Source of the DNA: DAISKN01 sp963716925
Lineage (GTDB): Bacteria > Acidobacteriota > Vicinamibacteria > Marinacidobacterales > SMYC01
Length of the DNA: 64,000 nucleotides
Direction: 5' to 3'
Assembly (NCBI GenBank): GCA_963716925.1
Contig: CAVQUX010000015.1
Span: forward strand, 372,001-436,000
Shown: piece by piece, positions 7,526 to 15,762 of the stretch
Numbering within the stretch: position 1 is the stretch's first letter
Layout of the letters: each line of letters begins with the position of its first letter
The notes under the pieces: model-generated
Seen by the model: only the letters and a program-made list of their open reading frames with translations
Told to the model about the DNA's origin: nothing
Database searches by the model: none
Translations under genes and position numbers: made by a program

Positions 7526-8776
7526 TTGTATCTTTTCTCGATTGCCGGGGCCGACGGCCACGACGCCGTGCCCTCGGTGCTGCTCGCCCTGGCCTTCGTG
7601 CTCGTCGCCGCGAAGCTTGCCGGAGAGCTCCTCGAGCGACTGGGACAGCCTTCCGTTGTCGGGGAGCTCCTGGTCGGGGTCCTGCTCGGCAACGCGGCGC
7701 TGGTCGGCGGACCGGATGTATCGTTCCTAGGATCGAGCGAAACCTTCACCACCCTGGCCGAGCTGGGAGCCGTACTCCTGTTGTTCCACGTGGGGCTCGA
7801 GTCCACACCCAAGGAGATGATGGCCGTCGGAGGCCGAGCCACGCTGGTGGCCGTGGTGGGAGTGGCGACCCCGATGGCGCTGGGATTCGGTGTGGGAGAG
7901 CTTTTGCGGCCGGACGAATCCTGGATGCTTCACGCCTTCCTGGGGGCGATGCTCGCCGCAACCAGCGTTGGCATCACCGCCCGCGTGCTGAAGGATGCCG
8001 GTGCGCTGCGGACGAATTTCGCTCGCATCATCCTGGGGGCGGCGGTCATCGATGACGTTCTCGGACTGCTGGTCCTGGCGGTGGTTTCGGGCACCATCCG
8101 TGGCGCGGCGACGGGGGTGGAGCCGTCCGCGGGCGCGGTAGTGGTCATCGTCGCCAAGGCCTTCCTGTTCCTCGTGGGCTCGCTACTTGTCGGTTCGCTG
8201 CTATCGCCCCGCATCTTCCGAAGCGCTCTCGCGGTGCGCGCCCGCGGAGTCGTCCTGGCGCTGTCGCTCGGCTTCTGCTTTCTGCTGTCTTATCTGGCGC
8301 TTCGAGCGGGCCTGGCGCCGATCGTTGGGGCTTTCGCAGCCGGTCTGGTCCTCGAAGACGTTCATTTCGAAGGCCACGTGAAGCGCGGCGAGCCGCCGCT
8401 CCATCAGAGCCTCGAGCCTCTGATCGAGCTCCTGGTTCCGGTATTCTTCGTGAGGATGGGGATGCTACTGGACGTACGCTCGTTCGCATCGCCCTCGGTG
8501 CTGGGCTTCGCCGCCGTCCTGACGCTCGCGGCGATCTTGGGTAAGCTCGCCTGCGCCTTCGCCACTCCCAAGGGAGTCTCGGGGCTCACCGTCGGCATCG
8601 GCATGATGCCGCGCGGCGAAGTCGGTCTCATCTTTGCCGGCATCGGGGCGCGCCTGCTCCTCGACAGCCGTCCCGTCGTCGACGCGGGGGTCTACGCGGC
8701 TGCAATCTTCATGGTGGTGGCCACGACGATGGCAACGCCGCCGCTTCTTCTCTGGTCCATCCGGAGGTCTCGATGA
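7526..8776 (+). CDS. Cation:proton antiporter (CPA2, KefB/NapA-like)
   Basis: The start is TTG at 7526, chosen because GGGAGG lies 5 nt upstream and no ATG fits. The product has 416 residues and about twelve membrane helices. The family signatures are the LGQPSVVGELLVGVLLGN helix, LLLFHVGLES, the AATSVGITARVL segment and GAAVIDDVLGLLVLA. The last holds the paired aspartates (ND/DD) that bind the cation and proton in CPA2 antiporters. The C-terminal GMMPRGEVGLIFAGIG is also typical. There is no TrkA-N or KTN regulatory domain. It would exchange sodium or potassium for protons across the inner membrane and fits an ionic/osmotic stress block, although it lacks the shared operator. Confidence 0.85.
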   Translation: MYLFSIAGADGHDAVPSVLLALAFVLVAAKLAGELLERLGQPSVVGELLVGVLLGNAALVGGPDVSFLGSSETFTTLAELGAVLLLFHVGLESTPKEMMAVGGRATLVAVVGVATPMALGFGVGELLRPDESWMLHAFLGAMLAATSVGITARVLKDAGALRTNFARIILGAAVIDDVLGLLVLAVVSGTIRGAATGVEPSAGAVVVIVAKAFLFLVGSLLVGSLLSPRIFRSALAVRARGVVLALSLGFCFLLSYLALRAGLAPIVGAFAAGLVLEDVHFEGHVKRGEPPLHQSLEPLIELLVPVFFVRMGMLLDVRSFASPSVLGFAAVLTLAAILGKLACAFATPKGVSGLTVGIGMMPRGEVGLIFAGIGARLLLDSRPVVDAGVYAAAIFMVVATTMATPPLLLWSIRRSR

Positions 8777-8787
8777 TCGAAGGATTC

Positions 8788-8824
8788 GAGTTATTTTGAA
8801 CACCAAATAACTCCATGCTAAGGT
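8788..8824 (+). promoter_or_regulatory. MarR-type operator B with perfect inverted repeat and extended -10
   Basis: GAGTTATTT (8788-8796) and AAATAACTC (8805-8813) form a perfect 9-bp inverted repeat separated by 8 bp, the best dyad among the four sites. It overlaps TTGAAC (possible -35) and precedes the extended -10 TGCTAAGGT (8816-8824). Bound regulator would block RNA polymerase. Confidence 0.6.
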
Positions 8825-8832
8825 TGGACGGC

Positions 8833-8850
8833 ATGCGGAGTGTGCCCTGA
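8833..8850 (+). CDS. Possible five-codon leader peptide overlapping the PDZ gene start
   Basis: An ATG lies 9 nt after the -10 of operator B, the same offset as at the other two sites. It encodes only MRSVP before a TGA that overlaps the next ATG (TGATG). If translated from a leaderless transcript, termination here would feed reinitiation at the PDZ gene, which has no Shine-Dalgarno of its own. This rests on position only and could be chance. Confidence 0.3.
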   Translation: MRSVP

Positions 8851-10145
8851 TGCCGTCGAGTCGCGGTGAGTGGCTTCTCGCCGGCCTCGCAATCTCCGTG
8901 GCGGTGATCCTCGTCCACGGTTTCGCCGTGCGCCAACGAGGAGCCTCCGCGTCCAGTGAGTCTCCGAAAGTCGAGCCCACACCGGTCGCTTCGGCGCTGC
9001 GGCCCGATCTCGAGAAGACGCCGCTGTCGTATTACTCCGACTACTGGCGACAGGTGGGCGAGCGGGTGAAACCCAAGATCGTGCTGGTCGGGTCCAGGAG
9101 CACACCCGCTCTCGTCGTCGCGCCCGGCCTCGCGGTCTCGTCTCCTCGAGTCGCGGAGGAGCGAGCGGAAGTCTCCTTCAAGCTCCTGGGCGGTGGACCG
9201 GAGTCGGGTCTCGCGCTCCTGGAGATCCCGCCGTCCACCCCGGCGGGGGTTTTCGTGCCTTCCGATCCCGCATCCCTTCACCCCGGTCTTCTCGTCGCCG
9301 CTGTCAGCCTCACCGCCGATGGGCGGCTGCTGGTAGCTCCCGGATACCTCACGTCCGCACCGGTCCCGCCCGAGGGCCAGAGCGCCCCCGTTAATGAAGG
9401 TGAGGAGGACTCTCTGGAGGTCTCGATTGCCTTCCCTCACTCGTTACCGACTGCAGCCATCGTCGATCTCGACGGCAATCTCGTCGGAGCCGCCTTCGAC
9501 GTGGGAGGGAGCCTCCGTCTTCTGTCCTCGGAGACTCTCGGTCGTGTCGTCGAGCGGCTCCGGAGCCGTCCGTTCTGCTACGGCATCGAAGTCGCCGCGA
9601 TCGACGAACGGGTGAAGGAGCTTCTAGGAGTGACCGGCGGCGTCCTCGTGGAAAGAGTTCGTGAGACATCGTTCGTCCCCAGGCCTTCGATCCGCGAGGG
9701 AGACGTGCTTCTCGAGTGGGGCGGCCGCGGGATCGCGAGTCCCGAGGAGTTCCGTCGTTCCTACGAAGCCCAAACACCCGGCGCCGTCGTGGCCTTCGAG
9801 GTACGCCGCGGCCGCCGCCCGGTGCGCGGCGGCACCGTCATGCCGGGACCGGACTGCAGGCCCGCCGGAAAGTCGTCGGTCGTGCTATCGAAGATCGGAA
9901 TGACGCTCGGTGGGACCGACGGGCCCGAGACTGGATGGGAGGTCTTGACCCTCACCTCCGGAGGGCCGGCCGCGAGGGGCGGCATCAAGGTCGCCGATCG
10001 GATCCTCATGGTCGATGGCCTGGAGCTGCGGGAGGGCGGCCTCGACGTGCTTCAGAGTTTCGGCCGTCGTCCCCGGGCGCTTCCGATCCTCTTGCGCCGC
10101 GATCGCCGCGTCCGACTGCTGGCCGTGTCGCCGAATGACGAGTAG
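8850..10145 (+). CDS. Membrane-anchored HtrA-like protein with two PDZ domains and no protease triad
   Basis: The protein has 431 residues. Residues about 7-27 form one membrane anchor. A degraded trypsin-like domain spans about 60-250: GLALLEI stands where HtrA has DLAVLKV, and the GNSGGPL serine region is replaced by LPTAAIVDLDGNLVGAAF, so histidine, aspartate and serine are all absent. PDZ 1 lies at about 255-330 (GIEVAAIDERVKEL, then IREGDVLLEWGG) and PDZ 2 at about 350-425 (GGPAARGGIKVADRILMVDG). It would sit in the periplasm as a binding or sensing scaffold, not a protease. The ClC gene overlaps its end, so the two are probably translated together. Confidence 0.7.
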   Translation: MPSSRGEWLLAGLAISVAVILVHGFAVRQRGASASSESPKVEPTPVASALRPDLEKTPLSYYSDYWRQVGERVKPKIVLVGSRSTPALVVAPGLAVSSPRVAEERAEVSFKLLGGGPESGLALLEIPPSTPAGVFVPSDPASLHPGLLVAAVSLTADGRLLVAPGYLTSAPVPPEGQSAPVNEGEEDSLEVSIAFPHSLPTAAIVDLDGNLVGAAFDVGGSLRLLSSETLGRVVERLRSRPFCYGIEVAAIDERVKELLGVTGGVLVERVRETSFVPRPSIREGDVLLEWGGRGIASPEEFRRSYEAQTPGAVVAFEVRRGRRPVRGGTVMPGPDCRPAGKSSVVLSKIGMTLGGTDGPETGWEVLTLTSGGPAARGGIKVADRILMVDGLELREGGLDVLQSFGRRPRALPILLRRDRRVRLLAVSPNDE

Positions 10146-11556
10146 TCGGAGCCGAGGATCGCAGTCGCGACTCTGGTCCCGGCTGCGGGCGATGGCGAGG
10201 CTCGGTCGCCGCGCCGCTCCGGGCGCTCCCGGCTTGGGTTGGGTGGCAATCTGGTTCCGCAAGAATTTCCTTCGGTCCCAGAACTATCTGATCTTGCTCT
10301 CGATCGCCGTCGGCATCCTGACGGGCCTCGGATCCGTCGGTTTCATCTATCTCCTGACCGCCGTTGGGCGATTCGCGCGAGATGGAGTGGGAACGGCCCT
10401 CGAGATATTCGGACCCGCGAATCTGGTGCTAGTCCCGGCGATCGGCGGTCTGATGGTGGGTCCGCTCATCGAGCGCTTCGCGAGGGAGGCCAAGGGCCAC
10501 GGGGTCCCGGAAGTCATGACGGCCCTCGCGATCCGCGGCGGCCGTATCCGCGAGCGAGTCGTCATGGTCAAGGTGTTGGCCTCGTCCCTGACCATCGGCT
10601 TCGGCGGGGCGGCAGGCCGCGAGGGCCCCATGGTCCAGATAGGGTCGGCCATCGGCTCAGCCATCGGACAGTGGACCCAAATGTCCACCGGGAAGGTGCG
10701 CACCCTCGTGGCCTGCGGCGCCGCCGGGGGAATCGCGGCCACGTTCAACGCCCCTATCGCGGGCGCCATCTTCGCCGTCGAGGTTTTGATGGGAAGGATC
10801 CACGCGGACTTTCTCCTCGTACTCCTGACGTCGTTGAGCTCGTGCATCGTCGCCCGGTCGTTTCTGGGAAACCATCCGGCGTTCATGGTGCCGGCGTACG
10901 AGCTCTCGAGCCCGGCGGAGCTCCCGTTGTACTTCTTGATGGGGCTCCTCGTCGGCATGGCGGCAATGGCCTACGTGCGACTCTTGTACCGCGCCGAGGA
11001 CCTCTTCCGCGACTGGAGCTTCCCCGAGCCTCTGAAGCCCGCCGTCGGCGGTCTGATGGTGGGGCTTCTGATCCGCTTCTTCCCGCAGGTCTACGGATCG
11101 GGCTTCCCGGCCATCGAGTCCGCTCTCTGGGTGCGGTTTCCCTGGGAGCTGCTGCTGGGCCTGTTCCTGGCGGAGATGCTCGCGAATTGCGCGACTCTCG
11201 GCTCCGGCGGCTCGGGCGGCGTCTTCGCCCCGAGTCTCTACATGGGGGCGATGCTCGGTGGCGCTTACGGCGTACTGGCCCACTCCCTCTTTCCGGCCTG
11301 GACCGGCGGACCCGGGGCCTACGCGATGGTCGGGATGGCGGCGTTCTTCGCCGCGGGCGCCAAGGCGCCGATGACGGCCCTCCTCATCCTCTTCGAGATG
11401 ACCAACGACTATCGCATCATGCTCCCGCTCATGACGGCGACGGTCGCGAGCACCTTCGTTTCTCATCGCCTGTTACCGCAGAGCATCTACACCCTAAAGC
11501 TCCATCGGCGCGGAATCTCGTTCCCGCAGCACGAGGACGGGGAATCCTCCGTATAA
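10135..11556 (+). CDS. ClC-family chloride channel/transporter
   Basis: I take ATG 10135, overlapping the PDZ gene end by 11 nt; ATG 10192 is an alternative that removes a basic N-terminus. ClC filter motifs are present: GHGVPEVM in place of GSGIP, GREGPMVQIG with the gating glutamate, and GSGGVFAPSL near the third filter region. In FNAPIAGAIFAVEVLMGR, valine occupies the position of the internal proton glutamate (E203 of E. coli ClC), as in eukaryotic ClC channels, which suggests channel rather than antiport behaviour. No CBS domains follow. Chloride or anion flux would balance the cation transport encoded upstream. Confidence 0.85.
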   Translation: MTSSRSRGSQSRLWSRLRAMARLGRRAAPGAPGLGWVAIWFRKNFLRSQNYLILLSIAVGILTGLGSVGFIYLLTAVGRFARDGVGTALEIFGPANLVLVPAIGGLMVGPLIERFAREAKGHGVPEVMTALAIRGGRIRERVVMVKVLASSLTIGFGGAAGREGPMVQIGSAIGSAIGQWTQMSTGKVRTLVACGAAGGIAATFNAPIAGAIFAVEVLMGRIHADFLLVLLTSLSSCIVARSFLGNHPAFMVPAYELSSPAELPLYFLMGLLVGMAAMAYVRLLYRAEDLFRDWSFPEPLKPAVGGLMVGLLIRFFPQVYGSGFPAIESALWVRFPWELLLGLFLAEMLANCATLGSGGSGGVFAPSLYMGAMLGGAYGVLAHSLFPAWTGGPGAYAMVGMAAFFAAGAKAPMTALLILFEMTNDYRIMLPLMTATVASTFVSHRLLPQSIYTLKLHRRGISFPQHEDGESSV

Positions 11557-11590
11557 CCTCGAGGTTCCGCGGTTCCGAACGACCTCTTAA

Positions 11591-11620
11591 TTGTTTTGTA
11601 CTCAAACTATCTGTTAGAAT
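11591..11620 (+). promoter_or_regulatory. MarR-type operator C overlapping an extended -10 promoter
   Basis: The 21-nt site at 11591-11611 is nearly identical to operator D. It is followed by the extended -10 TGTTAGAAT (11612-11620). The ATG of the next gene is 10 nt after the -10, with no room for a ribosome binding site, so the transcript is probably leaderless. This promoter would drive the trehalose operon and the MarR gene itself. Confidence 0.6.
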
Positions 11621-11630
11621 CGGGCTCCCG

Positions 11631-12311
11631 ATGACGACAGAGACCATACCCAAGAACGGCTCGTTCCACTTCTGGGGATGCTCTGATATCCGGGAGAGTC
11701 TCGGATTGCGCGCCGACAGCGAGCGTCATCTTCTCGAGCGGCTCGAGAGCGTGCCTCAGGAGTCCATTTACTACCACACCGTGCGCTGTATTCTCCGCCG
11801 GCGAGTCTTCCCCACACCCTATCCCGACGATTTCTCTACCTGGGTTGCGAGCGAAATGCGCGACGTCACCCTGGCGGAGCGGCTCGCGTTCCACTCCCCC
11901 TTCGACTTCCCCGACGTGGAGGCATTCCGAAATCACCTTCTCGAGACTCTCGACGATCACCTGTCGCGCCTTCCGGCCGCGCCCGCGGCCGTCCTCGGAA
12001 AACCGTTCTACTTCCTCACGGGACATCTGGCCGCGGTGCCTCTCGAGATTGTGGCTTGGGATCTCCGGAGTCTCAGGAAGGCGCTCGCCCAAGTCGACGA
12101 CAGCTCCCTCTACTACCACGCGGTAGAGGCCATCGGACGACTCGGGAACCCGCGCGGCGACTTCGCCGCGTGGGTGGAGGACGTCCTGCGCCTGCCTTCC
12201 CTCGCCCGGCATATCGCGGAGATCGACCCGTTCGTGACGAGCCTCGCCGGAGTACGGGCGCGGCTCCTCGAGATCGTGGACTCCGAGCTGGCCCTGGGGA
12301 CGAGCGCATGA
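11631..12311 (+). CDS. DUF5752-like protein of unknown function
   Basis: The protein has 226 residues, start ATG 11631. It has two copies of a similar helical unit: FHFWGCSDIRESLGL, then SIYYHTVRCILRR and FSTWVASEM in the first half, and FYFLTGHLAAVP, SLYYHAVEAIGRL and FAAWVEDVL in the second. No catalytic motif is recognisable. The pattern matches my memory of the DUF5752 family; membership is not proven here. Its stop overlaps the start of the TreT-like gene (ATGA), so it is expressed with trehalose enzymes and may regulate or bind one of them. Confidence 0.6.
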   Translation: MTTETIPKNGSFHFWGCSDIRESLGLRADSERHLLERLESVPQESIYYHTVRCILRRRVFPTPYPDDFSTWVASEMRDVTLAERLAFHSPFDFPDVEAFRNHLLETLDDHLSRLPAAPAAVLGKPFYFLTGHLAAVPLEIVAWDLRSLRKALAQVDDSSLYYHAVEAIGRLGNPRGDFAAWVEDVLRLPSLARHIAEIDPFVTSLAGVRARLLEIVDSELALGTSA

Positions 12312-13516
12312 CGACAAACGCACCCATGCTTTCGTCCTACGAGGGGGTCGCGCCCCCGGGAGCCCTGCGTCTCGTGCGGTACCTGGCGCGCGACCTCGCG
12401 GGCAAGAGCTTCCTCCACGTCAACTCCACGCGGGAGGGTGGCGGCGTGGCGGAGATCCTGAATCGACTCCTACCGCTCTTGGACGAGCAGGGCATCCGCA
12501 CGCGGTGGGAGGTCATCTCGGGGCCACCCGAGTTCTTCGTCGCGACCAAGCGGATCCACAACACGCTGCAGGGCGCTGACCTCCCCTTCACCAAAGCCCA
12601 CCAGGACGTGTTCCTCGAGACCTCGCGAGCCGCGATGCGCCAGCTGGACCTCTCGGCCGACCTGGTGATGATTCACGATCCCCAGCCGGCAGCGCTCGTC
12701 GAGGCCCGCCCTTCCGGGGCCAAGTGGATCTGGCGATGCCATATCGACCTCTCCCGCCCCGCGCGGACGACGCGGAGCTTTCTCGAGCCTTTCGTACGGC
12801 GCTACGACGGCGCCGTGTTCCATCTCGCGGAGTTCGCATGGAGGCTCCCCATCCCCAGCTTTTTGATCCACCCCAGTATCGATCCACTCTCGGACAAGAA
12901 CCGGGAGATGGACGAGATGGAAGTCGAGCGGCGCGTGTCGGCGTTGGGTGTGCCGCTCGACCGTCCTCTCCTCCTTCAGGTATCGCGGTTCGATCCGTTC
13001 AAGGATCCTCTGGGAGTCATCCGCGCCTACAGAATGGTGCGCAAGGTGCGGGACTGCGTGTTGGTGCTGGCTGGCGGCGGAGCGGCCGACGACCCGGAGG
13101 GGGCGGAAGTCCTCGCGCGGGTCCGGGAGGAGGCTGCGGACGATCCGGACATTCACGTCCTCTTGCTCCCGAACGACGCCCACCTCGACATCAATGCGCT
13201 TCAGCGCGCAGCCGCGGTAGCGATCCAGAAATCGACGCGCGAGGGGTTCGGGCTGACGGTGGCCGAAGCGATGTGGAAGGCGAAGCCGGTGGTCGGCGGA
13301 GCGGTAGGGGGCATCACCCGGCAGATTCAGGACGGCGTCACCGGCTACCTCGTCCACTCAATCGAGGGGTGCGCCTACGCGCTTCGCCGCCTGCTGAACG
13401 ATCCCGAGGAGCGACGGCGGATGGGGGAGCTCGGCCGCGAGCACGCTCGGAGCAATCTCCTCATCACCCGCCACCTGGCGGACTATCTTCAGATGCTGCG
13501 ACTACACGCCGCATGA
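12308..13516 (+). CDS. GT4 glycosyltransferase, trehalose glycosyltransferring synthase (TreT)-like
   Basis: The 402-residue product, the usual TreT length, starts at ATG 12308 inside the previous stop. GT-B fold features include HVNSTREGGGVAEILNRLLP, TRWEVISGPPEFF, MIHDPQPAALVEA and WIWRCHIDLSRP in the acceptor half. The donor half has HPSIDPLSDKN, VSRFDPFKDPLGVI, STREGFGLTVAEAMWKAKPV (the E-x7-E region) and GGITRQIQDGVTGYLV. TreT makes trehalose from a nucleotide glucose and free glucose. The gene overlaps the OtsAB fusion gene by 4 nt, so two trehalose routes would be co-expressed. A different alpha-glucosyltransferase activity remains possible. Confidence 0.75.
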   Translation: MTTNAPMLSSYEGVAPPGALRLVRYLARDLAGKSFLHVNSTREGGGVAEILNRLLPLLDEQGIRTRWEVISGPPEFFVATKRIHNTLQGADLPFTKAHQDVFLETSRAAMRQLDLSADLVMIHDPQPAALVEARPSGAKWIWRCHIDLSRPARTTRSFLEPFVRRYDGAVFHLAEFAWRLPIPSFLIHPSIDPLSDKNREMDEMEVERRVSALGVPLDRPLLLQVSRFDPFKDPLGVIRAYRMVRKVRDCVLVLAGGGAADDPEGAEVLARVREEAADDPDIHVLLLPNDAHLDINALQRAAAVAIQKSTREGFGLTVAEAMWKAKPVVGGAVGGITRQIQDGVTGYLVHSIEGCAYALRRLLNDPEERRRMGELGREHARSNLLITRHLADYLQMLRLHAA

Positions 13517-15762
13517 CGGCTACCACGGACATCGCGGCCGACGGCGGAAGGCTCGTTGTCATCTCGAACCGACTTCCGCTGACCCTGCGGCGGACGGGAG
13601 ACGAGTGGAGCGCCGAATCGAGCGCGGGCGGCCTCGCGACCGCACTCGAGCCCGTGCTCCGACGAACCGGCGGGCTCTGGATCGGGTGGCCCGGCGACGC
13701 TCGCGAAGGCTCCGTGAGCGAGAGGCGCAAGCTGCTCTCGCGCTGGGAGCGAGAGCACGGCTACGTGGCCGTGGACCTGCCGAGGTCGGTGACGAGGCGC
13801 TCCTACTACGGATACGCCAATCGGACGCTGTGGCCGCTCTTCCACCAATTCCCCTCGCGCTTCGAATTCGACGCGAAAGGGTGGGACGCTTACGTCGATA
13901 CCAATCATCGTTTCCGCGACGCCGTCCTGCCGCGAATCCGTCAGGGGGACCTTGTTTGGATTCACGACTACCAGCTCATGCTCCTGCCGCAGTTGCTGCG
14001 GGACTCCGTCCCCGACATCGCCGTCGGCTTCTTTTTGCATATCCCGTTCCCCTCCTCCGACGTGTTCCGCGTGTTGCCGCGCCGGGACGAGTTGATTCGC
14101 GGCCTCCTGGGAGCGGACTTCGTCGCCTTCCAGACGCACGGCCACCTGCAGCACTTCCGGGCTTCGCTCCTCCGAATCCTGGGAATCGGCAGTCGAATGG
14201 ACCGGGTGGAGGCGGACGGCCGCTTCGTGCGTCTGGAAGTGCTTCCCATCGGCATCAGCCCGGAGGAATTCACGCTTCCCATCGAGAGGGATCCCGCGGT
14301 GCAGGAGTCGCTATTGGAGCTGCGCCGCCGTTTCACGGGTCGCCGCATCCTCCTCGCGGTAGACCGGCTCGACTACACCAAAGGGATCCCCGAACGCCTT
14401 CGGACCTTCAGGCGTCTGCTCGCGCAAAAGACGGACTTCCGCGAAAAAGTGACCCTGGTGCAAATCGCCGTTCCCTCGCGGGAAAGGATCCCGCTGTACC
14501 GCGAGCTGCGCCAGGAAGTGAACCAGCTCGTGGGCGAGATCAATGGCGAGTTCGGGATGCCGCAGTGGACGCCCGTCGTTTATATCCATCGCCCGGTGTC
14601 GCGGTCGGTGCTGGTGGCGCTCTACGTAGCGGCCGACGTCGGTTGGGTGACACCGCTCCGCGATGGAATGAATCTGGTGGCGAAGGAGTACGTCGCGTGC
14701 CATCGGGGGCGGGACGGCAATCTGATCTTGAGCGAGTTCGCGGGCGCGGCGGCGGAGATGGGCGAAGCCTTCCTCGTCAACCCCTACGACGAGGAGCGGA
14801 CGGCGGTGGTGGTCGAGCGCGCTCTGGGCCTCGCGCCAGAGGAGCAGCGAGAGCGCATGTCGGCCCTCTATCAACGCGTGGTCCGCAACAATGCCACCGC
14901 ATGGAGCCAGCGTTTCCTCGAGAATCTGCGGGATGCTGCTCGCCTGCGGGCACAAGTTCCCGCGGAAGGGCCACGACCGCTCCCGACCGAGGCCACCCTC
15001 ACGGCTTTTCGTGCGGCCGGGAGTAGCCTCCTGTTCCTCGACTACGACGGAACTCTGGTGCCCTTCAGAAACCGCCCGCACGAGGTGGTCCCTCCCGGAC
15101 CCCTGGTCTCGCTCCTGACTCGACTCTGTTGTCGCCCCGCCGACCGCGTGGTGCTGGTCTCGGGCCGCCCGCGGTCTCAGCTCGACCCGTGGTTCGCGTC
15201 GATCGAAGGACTATGGCTTGCGGCAGAGCACGGCGCGATCCTTCGCCGTCCGGGCTCGGCGTCGTGGGAGCCGCTCCGGCCGACGCTCCCCGTGGAGTGG
15301 AAGACGCGGGTGCGGCCGGTGCTCGAGCACTTCACGGATCGGACTCCCGGAAGCTTCATCGAGGAAAAGGAGTATTCTCTCGTCTGGCACTACAGGATGT
15401 CCGACCCGGAATTCGGCGAGTGGCTCGCGAACGAGCTCGCGGCGAGCCTCGATGAGATGCTCGCGGAGTCCGAGCTCTGCGCGGTGCGCGGACAGAAGTC
15501 CGTTGAGGTGAAGCTTTCCTGGGCAAACAAGGGCGAAGTGGCGGTTCAAATGGTGAACGACGTTCCCGAGGCGGTGTTCAAGCTCGCTATCGGCGATGAC
15601 CGAACGGACGAGGACCTCTTCGAACGGCTCCCCGCCGACGCCTGGACCATTCATGTGGGAGATGGCGCCTCTCGAGCTCGATTCCGGCTCGCGAGCCCTC
15701 GAGCGGTGTGCGAATTTCTGGACGCGCTCTCCGACGTCGAAGCGGAAACGCACCGAGCGTGA
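13513..15762 (+). CDS. Fused trehalose-6-phosphate synthase/phosphatase (OtsA-OtsB)
   Basis: The protein has 749 residues, start ATG 13513 overlapping the TreT-like stop. Residues about 10-480 are OtsA (GT20): VVISNRLPLTL, SAGGLATALEPVL, WIHDYQLMLLPQLLRD, FFLHIPFPSSDVFRVLPRRD, AVDRLDYTKGIPERL and DGMNLVAKEYVACH. Residues about 500-740 are the HAD phosphatase OtsB: LFLDYDGTLVPF, VLVSGRPRSQLD, SVEVKLSWANKG and IGDDRTDEDLFERL, with all aspartates intact. It would make trehalose-6-phosphate from UDP/ADP-glucose and glucose-6-phosphate and dephosphorylate it in one polypeptide, in the cytoplasm. Its GTGA overlap with the MarR gene ties trehalose synthesis to the regulator. Confidence 0.93.
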   Translation: MTATTDIAADGGRLVVISNRLPLTLRRTGDEWSAESSAGGLATALEPVLRRTGGLWIGWPGDAREGSVSERRKLLSRWEREHGYVAVDLPRSVTRRSYYGYANRTLWPLFHQFPSRFEFDAKGWDAYVDTNHRFRDAVLPRIRQGDLVWIHDYQLMLLPQLLRDSVPDIAVGFFLHIPFPSSDVFRVLPRRDELIRGLLGADFVAFQTHGHLQHFRASLLRILGIGSRMDRVEADGRFVRLEVLPIGISPEEFTLPIERDPAVQESLLELRRRFTGRRILLAVDRLDYTKGIPERLRTFRRLLAQKTDFREKVTLVQIAVPSRERIPLYRELRQEVNQLVGEINGEFGMPQWTPVVYIHRPVSRSVLVALYVAADVGWVTPLRDGMNLVAKEYVACHRGRDGNLILSEFAGAAAEMGEAFLVNPYDEERTAVVVERALGLAPEEQRERMSALYQRVVRNNATAWSQRFLENLRDAARLRAQVPAEGPRPLPTEATLTAFRAAGSSLLFLDYDGTLVPFRNRPHEVVPPGPLVSLLTRLCCRPADRVVLVSGRPRSQLDPWFASIEGLWLAAEHGAILRRPGSASWEPLRPTLPVEWKTRVRPVLEHFTDRTPGSFIEEKEYSLVWHYRMSDPEFGEWLANELAASLDEMLAESELCAVRGQKSVEVKLSWANKGEVAVQMVNDVPEAVFKLAIGDDRTDEDLFERLPADAWTIHVGDGASRARFRLASPRAVCEFLDALSDVEAETHRA

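Noticed and set aside
10239..11630. N-terminal extension of the DUF5752-like gene
   Set aside because: The frame is open through the ClC gene, but that part is Arg/Gly/Pro-rich shadow. The promoter at 11591-11620 and ATG 11631 define the true start.
12724..13512. N-terminal extension of the OtsAB fusion
   Set aside because: It lies entirely within the TreT-like gene in another frame and has no resemblance to GT20 enzymes. ATG 13513 gives the normal OtsA N-terminus.
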